Assembly (NCBI RefSeq): GCF_900110735.1
Contig: NZ_FOET01000001.1
Coordinates: 806,001 to 870,000, forward strand
Source: Streptomyces radiopugnans
GTDB lineage: Bacteria > Actinomycetota > Actinomycetes > Streptomycetales > Streptomycetaceae
DNA length: 64,000 nt
Direction of reading: 5' to 3'
The first letter of the stretch is position 1, and each line of letters opens with the position of its first letter. Below the pieces are notes generated by a model. That model was not told the origin of the DNA. It saw nothing but the letters and a program-made list of their open reading frames with translations, and ran no database searches. Below are positions 57,132-64,000 of the stretch, one piece after another. The translations under genes and the position numbers were made by a program.

Positions 57132-57305
57132 TCAGTTGTGGCCGAAGCGCCTGCGGTGCTTGCGCGCCACGTCGGCGGGGGTGCCCTGCGCGGCCGGCTG
57201 CGTCCGCGCCATCCGCTCGGCGGTGGCCTTCGACTGCTCCTGCGTCTCCTCGGCGACGGTGCGCCCGCCGCGCTGCTCGCGGCCTTCCTTCTTGCGCTTG
57301 CCCAT
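57132..57305 (-). CDS. Small basic protein of unknown function (57 aa)
   Basis: A 57-residue very hydrophilic protein: MGKRKKEGREQRGG, then a Thr/Gln/Ala-rich middle and a basic end ARKHRRRFGHN. The gene is supported by an ideal GGAGGAG ribosome site 5-6 nt before the ATG and by G/C-biased third positions. No cysteines or membrane segments. It may bind nucleic acid; unverified. Confidence 0.7.
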   Translation of the reverse strand: MGKRKKEGREQRGGRTVAEETQEQSKATAERMARTQPAAQGTPADVARKHRRRFGHN

Positions 57306-57612
57306 GATCTCCTCCTGTGCGGATCTCGGAACGATGGGCCGTGCCCAGCGTCGCACGCCTCCGCACGGTGCGCATGTCGGGCGATAGCCCTCGGTAGCCG
57401 CCCCTTCCGCCCGGAAGGGGCGGCCGCACGGTGGACACCGGCGTCCCGCCACGCCGAAGATCGAGCCGGAACCTATAAGCCCTGTACGGTCGGGCAGACT
57501 CGAAACAGGTTCGAAGGAGCGGGGCCGGGGCGGACACGCCGCGGCCGCGCGAGGTGTCACCGGCCCCGGCGGCCGTACCGGGCGTGCCGGTCGTACCGAG
57601 AGTGGGTGGAGC
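57306..57612. other. 307-nt divergent region with a terminator-like hairpin
   Basis: A 12-bp perfect stem (57397-57408 with 57413-57424, loop GCCC) sits in the middle of a divergent pair, where no terminator is needed. A/T-richer sequence follows (57460-57510, with CCTATAAG and TACGGT), probably the promoter of the NYN gene. Confidence 0.5.
57397..57424. other. 12-bp perfect hairpin between divergent genes
   Basis: GCCGCCCCTTCC / GGAAGGGGCGGC with a 4-nt loop. It could end an unannotated short transcript or be an operator. Confidence 0.6.
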
Positions 57613-59001
57613 GTGGACCGCTGCGTCGTCCTGGTGGACGCCGGATATCTCCTGGGCGCCGCCGCGAGCCTCCTGGCGGGCGAGCCCGCGCGCTCCCGGA
57701 TCACCGTGGACCACTCCGTGCTCATCCAGGGGCTGCGCGAGCGCGCCGAGCAGGACACCGGCTGCCGGCTGCTGCGCATCTACTGGTTCGACGGCGCCCC
57801 CGACCGGGTGCCCCAGCCCGAGCACCGGCGGCTGCGGGTGATGCCGCGTGTGACGGTGCGGCTCGGCGCCCTCACCCGCAGTGAGGGGCGGTGGGCGCAG
57901 AAGGGTGTGGACGCCGCCATGCACGCCGAGCTGACGGAGCTGGCCCGCAACCGCGCCTGCTCCGACATCGTGCTGGTCACCGGGGACGGCGATCTGCTGC
58001 CCGGGCTGATGTCCGCCAAGGAGCACGGCGTCGCCGTCCACCTGTGGGCGGTCCAGGCCGCCGACGGCGACTACAACCAGTCCGAGGACTTGGTCGCCGA
58101 GGCCGACGAGCGGCGCGTCCTGGACCGCGCCTGGATCACCCGCGCCGTACGGGCCAGGGACATCACCGGGATCTGCCCGCCCCAGCAGCCCGAGATCGCC
58201 GCCATCCTCTCCGCCCCGCTGCCCGAACCCGCCCCTTCCGGCGGGAGTGCCCCGGCCACCGCCTCCGGCGGTACGGGGATCCCCGCGGCGGGCACCGCGA
58301 GCACCGCGGGCACCGCCGACGCGGCGGGCACCGGGAACACCACCGTTCCGGTCCCGGCCCCCGGCGGGAACGGCGTCGCGGCCCCCGTCCCCGGGGAGTT
58401 CGCACAGGAGAGGGCCCAGGAGCCCGAGGGAGGGCTCGCGGACGGCCTCGCGGAAGAGGGCGCGGGAGGGGGAGGCCGGTCCGCCGACACCGGCCACGGC
58501 CGGGGTGTGCCCACCCCCAAGGACCTCGCCGGACTCGGCCGGCCCGCCGCGCACCAGAACAACGCCTCCTCCGCCCCCGCCTCCGCCACCCTGCGCTGGT
58601 CCTCCGACAAGGGGTGGATCGACCGGGGCGCCGCCCCCGAGTCCCCCGAGGCCGCCGCCCTGCCGATGCTGGCCCAGCTCACCACCGCCGAGCAGCGGTG
58701 GGCCGACCGCGAGGAGGACATCACCACCGTCAGCGGCGACCCCTTCGAGGTCGGCCAGGTCTTCGCCCGCCGCTGGATCGAACGGCTGGCCACCACCGCC
58801 CATCTGCGGACGCTGTCGGGGGAGTACCCCCGCATCCCGCACCGCATCGACGGCGAGCTGCTGCGCTACGCCGCCCGCTTCGGCCTGCTCGCGCACAAGG
58901 ACGACCAGATCGACGAGCACGACCGCTACGCGATCCGTGCGGGCTTCTGGCGCGAGGTCGACGCCCGCACCGCAGGCGAACGCGCACCCGCCGCGGAGTG
59001 A
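57613..59001 (+). CDS. NYN-domain (PIN-like) putative ribonuclease
   Basis: A 462-residue protein. Residues 1-165 form an NYN/PIN-like domain with the acidic residues expected for metal binding: Asp9 in VVLVDAGYL, Asp60 in YWFDG, Asp100 in KGVDAAM, Asp125 and Asp127 in VTGDGDLLP. A low-complexity Ala/Gly/Thr/Pro linker (about 200-325) joins a C-terminal domain (about 330-455; VGQVFARRWIERL, SGEYPRIPHRIDGELLRYAARFG) resembling a helical nucleic-acid-binding or OST-HTH-like region. An RNA-processing or surveillance role is inferred. GTG at 57613 with GGTGGAG close upstream. Confidence 0.8.
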   Translation: MDRCVVLVDAGYLLGAAASLLAGEPARSRITVDHSVLIQGLRERAEQDTGCRLLRIYWFDGAPDRVPQPEHRRLRVMPRVTVRLGALTRSEGRWAQKGVDAAMHAELTELARNRACSDIVLVTGDGDLLPGLMSAKEHGVAVHLWAVQAADGDYNQSEDLVAEADERRVLDRAWITRAVRARDITGICPPQQPEIAAILSAPLPEPAPSGGSAPATASGGTGIPAAGTASTAGTADAAGTGNTTVPVPAPGGNGVAAPVPGEFAQERAQEPEGGLADGLAEEGAGGGGRSADTGHGRGVPTPKDLAGLGRPAAHQNNASSAPASATLRWSSDKGWIDRGAAPESPEAAALPMLAQLTTAEQRWADREEDITTVSGDPFEVGQVFARRWIERLATTAHLRTLSGEYPRIPHRIDGELLRYAARFGLLAHKDDQIDEHDRYAIRAGFWREVDARTAGERAPAAE

Positions 59002-59031
59002 GCCCGCGCCGGGCGCGTACCCTCGTAGCTC

Positions 59032-60069
59032 GTGAGCACGGGCACTCGGCAGGCGGTGGGCGACGCGGTGGACGGCGTGGAGATGCCGGAGCCGGCCGCC
59101 GTACGCGTCCATGACCTGGTCAAGACCTACCCCGCCCGGCGCGGCCGCCGCGGCGCCCCGGCCACCCCCGCCGTACGGGCCAGCGACGGCGTCAGCCTGA
59201 CCGTCCGGCACGGCGAGGTCTTCGGCCTGCTCGGCCCGAACGGTGCCGGGAAGACCACCCTGGTGCGCCAGCTCACCGGGCTGCTGCGCCCCGACTCCGG
59301 GCGCGTCGACGTCCTCGGCCACGACCTGGTCCGCCATCCGCGGAGGGCCGCGCGGCTGCTGGCCTACCTCGGCCAGGAGTCCACCGCGCTGGACGAGCTG
59401 ACCGTGGCGCTGGCCGCCGAGACCACCGGGCGGCTGCGCGGCCTGGACGCGGCGGCCGCGCGCCGCGAGAGCGGCGAGGTCCTGGAGGAACTGGGGCTCG
59501 GCGCGATCGCCTCACGCCCCCTGAAACGGCTCTCCGGCGGCCAGCGGCGGCTGGCCTGTGTGGCGGCGGCGCTGGTGGGGGAGCGGCCCCTGCTGGTGCT
59601 GGACGAGCCGACGGCCGGCATGGACCCCGTCGCGCGGCGCGCGGTGTGGGCGGCGGTCGACCGGCGGCGGGCCGAGCGCGGGGCCACGGTCATCCTGGTG
59701 ACCCACAACGTCATCGAGGCCGAGCTGGTCCTGGACCGGGTCGCGGTGATGGACCGCGGCCGGGCGGTCGCCTGCGGCACCCCCGCCGGCCTGAAGGCCA
59801 TGGTCGGCGAGGACGTACGGCTGGAGCTGGTGTGGCGCGACCGGCCGCCGCTGGAGGTTCCCGAGGTCGCCGCGCTGCGCCCGGACGCCGCGGAGACGGG
59901 CCGCCGCTGGACGCTGCGGCTGCCCCCGGAGGAGGCGCGTGCGGCGGTCGCCGCCGTCACCGGCGGCCCGGCGTTCGCCGCGCTGGACGACTTCACCCTC
60001 GCCATGCCGAGCCTGGAGGACGTCTACCTGGCGCTGGGAGGACACACGGAAGGTCTGGTGAAGGTGTGA
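59032..60069 (+). CDS. ABC transporter ATP-binding protein
   Basis: A 345-residue ABC ATPase of the drug/lipid exporter type. Walker A GPNGAGKT at 68-75, Q-loop YLGQEST, signature LSGGQRR, Walker B LLVLDEPTAGMDP, His switch LVTHN, and a C-terminal accessory domain of the NodI/DrrA kind. It couples to the permease gene that overlaps it (GTGA). The GTG at 59032 follows TACCCT by 8 nt, possibly leaderless. Substrate unknown. Confidence 0.93.
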   Translation: MSTGTRQAVGDAVDGVEMPEPAAVRVHDLVKTYPARRGRRGAPATPAVRASDGVSLTVRHGEVFGLLGPNGAGKTTLVRQLTGLLRPDSGRVDVLGHDLVRHPRRAARLLAYLGQESTALDELTVALAAETTGRLRGLDAAAARRESGEVLEELGLGAIASRPLKRLSGGQRRLACVAAALVGERPLLVLDEPTAGMDPVARRAVWAAVDRRRAERGATVILVTHNVIEAELVLDRVAVMDRGRAVACGTPAGLKAMVGEDVRLELVWRDRPPLEVPEVAALRPDAAETGRRWTLRLPPEEARAAVAAVTGGPAFAALDDFTLAMPSLEDVYLALGGHTEGLVKV

Positions 60070-60923
60070 GCACGGCCGTGGCGAGGACCCGGCAGGAGAC
60101 CGCGGAGGCCGTCGGAGCAGCCGAGGCCGCGGGAGCCGGCGAGGAGGCGCAGGAGACGGGTGCCGCTCCGCTCGCTCCGGGCGCGCGGCTGTGGCCCGCC
60201 CTGGGCGCCGTCTACCGGGCGCAGCTCTCCCGGGCACGGGTGGCCCGCATCCCGCTGCTGTTCGTGGCGACCTTCCAGTCGGTCGGGATCATGGTCCTGA
60301 TGCGCGGGGTCGTCGACGGCGGCCCCGGGGAGGAGGCACGGGCGGTGGTGGCCGGCTCCAGCGTGCTGGTGGTCGCCTTCGTCGCGCTCAACCTCCTCGC
60401 CCAGTACTTCGGCCAGCTGCGCGCCTCCGGGGGCCTGGACCACTACGCCACCCTGCCGGTGCCGCCCGCCGCGGTGGTGCTGGGCACGGCGGGCGCGTAC
60501 GCCTCCTTCACGGTGCCCGGAACGGCGGTCACCGCGGTGACCGGCTGCCTGCTCTACGGGCTTCCGCTGGACGGCCTGTGGCTCCTGGCGGCGGTGGTGC
60601 CGCTGGCCGGCGCGGCGCTCGCCGGACTCGGCGCGGCCCTCGGCCTGCTCGCGCCGCGCCAGGAACTGGCCACGCTCTGCGGGCAGTTGGGCATGTCCGC
60701 GGCCCTGCTGCTGGGTGTGCTGCCGGCCGGGGGCCTGCCGGAACCGGTCCGGCTGCTGCGGGACCTGCTGCCCTCGACATACGGCGTGGAGGCGCTGGCC
60801 GCCGTCCTCGGGCCCCGGCCGTACTGGGACCGGGTGGCCCTCGACCTCGGGGTGTGCGCGGCGGTCGGGGCCGTGGCGCTGGCAGCCGCGGCCTGGGCGT
60901 ACCGCCGGGCGGCGGTGCGCTGA
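60066..60923 (+). CDS. ABC-2 type transporter permease
   Basis: A 285-residue membrane protein with an acidic/Ala-rich cytoplasmic front (~45 residues) and about six helices (VARIPLLFVATFQSVGIMVL onward). ABC-2 features include the amphipathic segment GQLRASGGLDHYATLPVPP and a late LPSTYGVEALAAVLGP. It forms the exporter with the preceding ATPase. Confidence 0.9.
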   Translation: MSTAVARTRQETAEAVGAAEAAGAGEEAQETGAAPLAPGARLWPALGAVYRAQLSRARVARIPLLFVATFQSVGIMVLMRGVVDGGPGEEARAVVAGSSVLVVAFVALNLLAQYFGQLRASGGLDHYATLPVPPAAVVLGTAGAYASFTVPGTAVTAVTGCLLYGLPLDGLWLLAAVVPLAGAALAGLGAALGLLAPRQELATLCGQLGMSAALLLGVLPAGGLPEPVRLLRDLLPSTYGVEALAAVLGPRPYWDRVALDLGVCAAVGAVALAAAAWAYRRAAVR

Positions 60924-61047
60924 CCACCGCCGCCGGCCGCCGCCGTCCTCCCGCGGCGCCCCGATGCCCGGCCGCCGCTCCGGGCGGGTGGCCGCCGAGT
61001 GCGGTACCGCCGGGCGGGCCCGGGGCCGGACCTGGCACGATGGCAGG

Positions 61048-61725
61048 GTGACCGCACCGACGCCTCCCTCCCCGAACCACGGCCCGTCCCGGTCGGCCCC
61101 GTCCTACGACCCGTGGGGGAGCGCCCCGCACGGCAAGGACCCCGCTGAGGAGGGGTACGCCCGTGCCTCGGCCGGCCGGGAGGCCCTCGAGGCCGCGGTG
61201 GTGGCGGCGGCCGTGGCGGTCCTGGGCGTGGCGCTCGGGCTGCTGTGGCTGTGGCTGGCCCCCAGGGTTCCGCTGATCTCCGACGGCACGGCCGTCTACC
61301 TCAAGGACTCCGAGGGCGAGGAGACGATCGGCGCCGACGGCACGTTCGTCCTGCTGGCCCTGGGCGCCGGCGCGCTGAGCGGGGCCGCTGTCTTCCTCGC
61401 GCGGCGCCGCGGCGGCGTCGGCGTGGTGATCGGCCTGGCGGCCGGCGCGCTGGCCGGCTCGCTGCTGGCCTGGTGGCTGGGCGTGCAGCTCGGCCCGGAG
61501 CAGGACGTGGCCGCCCAGGCCAGGGCCGTGGGCGAGGGCAGGGTCTTCGACGCCCCGCTGGAGCTCCACGCCAAGGGGGCGCTGCTGGCGTGGCCGCTGG
61601 CCGCGCTGGGTGTCCACCTGGCGCTCACGTCCCTGTTCGGCCCCCGGGACCCGGAGCCCGCGCACCCGCTCCACCCCGGGTGGGGCCCGCCGCAGGGCGG
61701 CGCGGAGGACCGGCCGGGGGCGTGA
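61048..61725 (+). CDS. Membrane protein of unknown function
   Basis: A 225-residue protein with a Pro/Ser-rich N-terminus and four membrane helices (about 48-68, 98-115, 123-145 and 178-196). A short extracytoplasmic segment containing YLKDSEGEETIG lies between the first two. It resembles actinobacterial DUF2567-like proteins in layout, but this is not certain. The GTG lies 6 nt after TGGCACGAT with no ribosome site. Confidence 0.7.
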   Translation: MTAPTPPSPNHGPSRSAPSYDPWGSAPHGKDPAEEGYARASAGREALEAAVVAAAVAVLGVALGLLWLWLAPRVPLISDGTAVYLKDSEGEETIGADGTFVLLALGAGALSGAAVFLARRRGGVGVVIGLAAGALAGSLLAWWLGVQLGPEQDVAAQARAVGEGRVFDAPLELHAKGALLAWPLAALGVHLALTSLFGPRDPEPAHPLHPGWGPPQGGAEDRPGA

Positions 61726-61788
61726 GCCCCGCCGGCGGCCGCTCCTTTGCCCGCTTCCGGCAGCCGCTGCGGCCGGGAGCGGGAGCGG

Positions 61789-62292
61789 CTACCGGGGGCG
61801 GGCGATCGGCGCCGTCACCGCGCCGGTGAGCTTGACCAGGTCGGCGGGGGCCAGTTCGATCTCCAGCCCCCGGCGCCCGGCCGAGACGCAGACGGTGGCG
61901 TGCCCCTCGGCCGAGGCGTCCACCACCGTCGGCAGCGCCTTGCGCTGTCCCAGCGGGGAGATCCCGCCGCGCACGTAGCCGGTGGCGCGCTCGGCCGCGG
62001 CCGGGTCCGCCATCGCGGCCCGCTTGCCGCCGGCCGCCGCCGCCAGCGCCTTGAGGTCCAGCGAGCCGGAGACGGGGACGACCGCGACGGTCAGCGCGCC
62101 GTCGACGTCCGCGACGAGCGTCTTGAACACCTGCCCCGGGTCGAGCCCGAGCGCCTCGGCGGCCTCCTCCCCGTAGGAGGGTGCGGCCGGGTCGTGCTCG
62201 TAGGAGTGGAGGGTGAAGTCCACGCCGGCCTTCGTGGCGGCCACCGTCGCCGGGGTGCCTCCGGAACCCGCCTTCTGCTTCTTCCTGGCCAT
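61789..62292 (-). CDS. ybaK: Cys-tRNA(Pro)/YbaK-type deacylase
   Basis: A 167-residue YbaK/EbsC-fold protein. The conserved segment GQVFKTLVADVDG contains the catalytic lysine; VAVVPVSGSLDLKALA, RATGYVRGGISPLGQRKALP and GLEIELAPADLVKLT follow (quoted in parts). It hydrolyses cysteinyl-tRNA(Pro) in trans. ATG at 62292. It is convergent with the membrane protein gene. Confidence 0.92.
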   Translation of the reverse strand: MARKKQKAGSGGTPATVAATKAGVDFTLHSYEHDPAAPSYGEEAAEALGLDPGQVFKTLVADVDGALTVAVVPVSGSLDLKALAAAAGGKRAAMADPAAAERATGYVRGGISPLGQRKALPTVVDASAEGHATVCVSAGRRGLEIELAPADLVKLTGAVTAPIARPR

Positions 62293-62371
62293 GTTCGCCG
62301 TGCCTCGCGTCGGTCGGTGCTGGTGTGCGGTCGCCGTTCCCCGGCTGCGGTGCGCCGGTTTCCGGAGGGTG

Positions 62372-63169
62372 TCAGTTCGGGCTGGTCGGCACGCGGGTCA
62401 GGTCCGCCGCGGGAACGGACGGGAGCCTGCCGATCAGCGCCGTCTCGCGCCTGAGGATCCTCAGCTCCTCGGCCAGCCGGGTGGCGGTGTCCGGAGCCTG
62501 CAGGAGCCGCTGCTTGGCCGGGGTGTCCAGGACGGTGGCGGCGGCCACCAGATACGACACCACCGACGGCTCGTCCGGCAGCTCCTGCCCGCCCGCCAGG
62601 GTCCTCTCCCGTGCGCCGGCGAGCTGCTTCTGGTAGGCGCGGAAGGCCCGCAGCACTCCGGAGGCGAGCGCACCCGCCCCCTCGCCGCCGTCCTCCGCAA
62701 GTTCCTCGACCTCGCCGACCAGATACGGCCCGGAGGCGTCGACGGACAGCAGCCGGAAGCGGGTGGTGCCGGTGGCGAGCACCTCGTAGCCGCCCCCGGT
62801 CCCGCCGTCCTCACCGTCTCCGCCGCCGTCCCCGTCGCCCTCCTCACCGCCGCCGGAGCGCTCACGGATGGACGTGGCGTCGGCGACGCAGCCCACCGTG
62901 TGGAAGGCACGCATCGGATCGGGACCGAAGCCCGCGGCCGGCCCGGCGGCGGCCTGTGCCGTGGGATCCGGCATCCCGGCCGCGGTGGGGGCGACCTCGC
63001 GGCCGTCCCTGATGGCGACCACCCCGAAGCGGCGCGGTGCGTCCTCGGGAATCTCCAGCAGGTCGCGCATCAGGGCGCGGTACCGCTGCTCGAAGACGTT
63101 CAGCGGCAGCACCAGCCCCGGGAACAGCACGGTGTTGAGGGGGAAGATCGGTAGGCGCGTGGTGGTCAC
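62372..63169 (-). CDS. Lon N-terminal (substrate-binding) domain protein
   Basis: A 265-residue protein consisting of a LON substrate-binding domain without ATPase or protease. It has LPIFPLNTVLFPGLVLPLNVFEQRYRAL (read as LPIFPLNTVLFPG and NVFEQRY), FGVVAIRDG, TVGCVADA and YLVGEVEEL, and an acidic Gly/Asp/Glu insertion at about 105-125. Stand-alone proteins of this type have no clear function. The GTG follows TAGGCT by 6 nt with no ribosome site, so it is probably leaderless. Confidence 0.88.
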   Translation of the reverse strand: MTTTRLPIFPLNTVLFPGLVLPLNVFEQRYRALMRDLLEIPEDAPRRFGVVAIRDGREVAPTAAGMPDPTAQAAAGPAAGFGPDPMRAFHTVGCVADATSIRERSGGGEEGDGDGGGDGEDGGTGGGYEVLATGTTRFRLLSVDASGPYLVGEVEELAEDGGEGAGALASGVLRAFRAYQKQLAGARERTLAGGQELPDEPSVVSYLVAAATVLDTPAKQRLLQAPDTATRLAEELRILRRETALIGRLPSVPAADLTRVPTSPN

Positions 63170-63262
63170 AGCCGCAGCCTAAGGCCTCTCCGCGGCAGGA
63201 CACCCCCGTCACCCGCCACCCGCCCGCCGCGCGGGCCCGCCGCATCCGCCCGCCGGGCACGC

Positions 63263-64000
63263 TCACTGGCGCCTCAGCAGCCGGGTGGCCCCGGCCGCGA
63301 CCGTGGTGGCCAGCACCCAGCCGAGCATGATCAGCGCCGCGGCCGTCCACTGGTAGGCCCCCGCGGGCTTCCAGCGGCTGTCCTGGCCCAGGTCGATCAC
63401 CGGCAGCAGCAGGTCCAGGACGTACAGCGGGGCGTTCCAGTGCGGCGACTCCCCCGGTTTGAGCGGGTCCGGCGGCTGCCGGGCGAACAGCACCGCGCCC
63501 GAGGCCCACAGCACCGCCATCCACAGGGCGGCCTGGCCCGGCCGGTAGCCGTAGGCGACCGTCCAGTCCTGCAGATAACCCCACAGCTTGGCGGCCAGCG
63601 GCAGCGTCTCGCGGCGCCGGCGCTGCTTGGCCAGCAGCACCGCGCGCGCGTCCGCGTCCTCCCCGCTGTTGCGCATCACCGCCGCGAGCTGCTCGTACGG
63701 CTCCGGGGCGTACTCCGGCGTCGCCGTCTCCAGCCACCTCAGCCGCTGGGCGAGGGTGAACGGGCCGCGCGGGATCAGGTTCTGGTAGGTGAACCCGGCC
63801 ATCCACAGCCCCTCGTCCACCGGCCAGCTCTCCACCCTGTCCACCAGGTTGTCCACCGTCGCTCCGGCGAGCACCACCCGGCCGCCGCCCGGCCGCTCGG
63901 GCGTGAAGCACAGCTCCGGGGTCTGGACGCGGCGCAGCGACAGCTCCTGGTCGCGCTGGAGGTTGAAGCGCGCGTCGTCCAGCACCAGCGAGTCCCCGAA
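63263..64000 (-). CDS. Membrane protein, C-terminal part (gene enters from beyond the window)
   Basis: At least 245 residues, open to the window edge. The visible part has a hydrophilic region with FTYQNLIPRGPFTLAQRLRWLETATPEY and a Arg-rich KQRRRRE segment (quoted in parts). Three hydrophobic helices near the end (AALWMAVLWASGAVLFA, YVLDLLLPVIDLG, ALIMLGWVLATTVAAGATRLL) complete the visible sequence. It is reminiscent of streptomycete proteins annotated as membrane-associated oxidoreductases, but no redox motif is visible here. The N-terminus and true length are outside the window. Confidence 0.65.
   Translation of the reverse strand, partial: FGDSLVLDDARFNLQRDQELSLRRVQTPELCFTPERPGGGRVVLAGATVDNLVDRVESWPVDEGLWMAGFTYQNLIPRGPFTLAQRLRWLETATPEYAPEPYEQLAAVMRNSGEDADARAVLLAKQRRRRETLPLAAKLWGYLQDWTVAYGYRPGQAALWMAVLWASGAVLFARQPPDPLKPGESPHWNAPLYVLDLLLPVIDLGQDSRWKPAGAYQWTAAALIMLGWVLATTVAAGATRLLRRQ

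Noticed and set aside
53446..59337. Very long open frame antisense to dnaE and the NYN gene
   Set aside because: A frame of this kind is expected by chance opposite GC-rich coding DNA; it has no domain, no ribosome site and covers proven genes.

Overview
The window is a very GC-rich stretch of actinobacterial core chromosome. The organism is almost certainly Streptomyces or a close relative. The evidence is the third-position G/C codon bias, the many GTG starts, the gene order running from bacterioferritin through the thi genes and the division and cell-wall (dcw) cluster to ileS and dnaE, and lineage-typical families (SAV_6107-type HEPN, DUF3040, a Tat-exported PhoD, a polar-growth DivIVA with a long Gly/Met/Pro linker). 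No phage, insertion sequence, CRISPR array, rRNA or tRNA was recognised. All identifications come from reading motifs; no database search was run.

Layout. 1-5.3 kb: end of a bacterioferritin gene, a molybdopterin (sulfite-oxidase-like) oxidoreductase, endonuclease IV, a secreted SLT-domain muralytic enzyme and a PASTA-domain Ser/Thr kinase. 5.4-11.4 kb: the thiO-thiS-thiG thiamine operon under a TPP riboswitch, a divergent FAD/NAD reductase, a small DNA-binding protein of the Rv2175c type, thiE and metF. 11.4-17.3 kb: a repeat-rich membrane protein, a carotenoid-desaturase-like flavoprotein with a TetR regulator, an HEPN protein, a methyltransferase and a DUF3040 membrane protein. 17.5-22.9 kb: a moxR-DUF58-transglutaminase operon and a beta-carbonic anhydrase.

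23.1-41.5 kb holds the dcw cluster on the + strand: rsmH-ftsL-ftsI-murE-murF-mraY-murD-ftsW-murG-ftsQ, then ftsZ with its own promoter region, then pgeF-yggS-sepF-yggT-divIVA. Most neighbouring genes overlap by 4 nt (ATGA, GTGA, or CTGA for ftsL), so they are probably translationally coupled. Lipid II precursors are made by MurE/F/D, MraY and MurG. FtsW/FtsI polymerise and cross-link at septa built on FtsZ, SepF and FtsQ/L, and DivIVA marks growing poles.

41.6-64 kb: ileS under a translational T-box, a DksA/TraR-type zinc protein, lspA, rluD, an MscS channel, a dienelactone-hydrolase-like protein, a Tat-exported PhoD, a membrane-anchored thioredoxin-fold protein, dnaE, a 57-residue basic protein, an NYN-domain protein, an ABC exporter pair, a membrane protein, a YbaK-type deacylase, a Lon-N-domain protein and part of a membrane protein.

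Two genome-style features stand out. First, many genes start 6-8 nt after a -10-like hexamer and have no Shine-Dalgarno, which indicates leaderless mRNAs. Second, several gene ends carry very long, nearly perfect inverted repeats that should act as terminators. The most notable regulatory regions are the ftsZ upstream region, the ileS T-box, the thiO TPP riboswitch and the hairpin-rich sepF leader.
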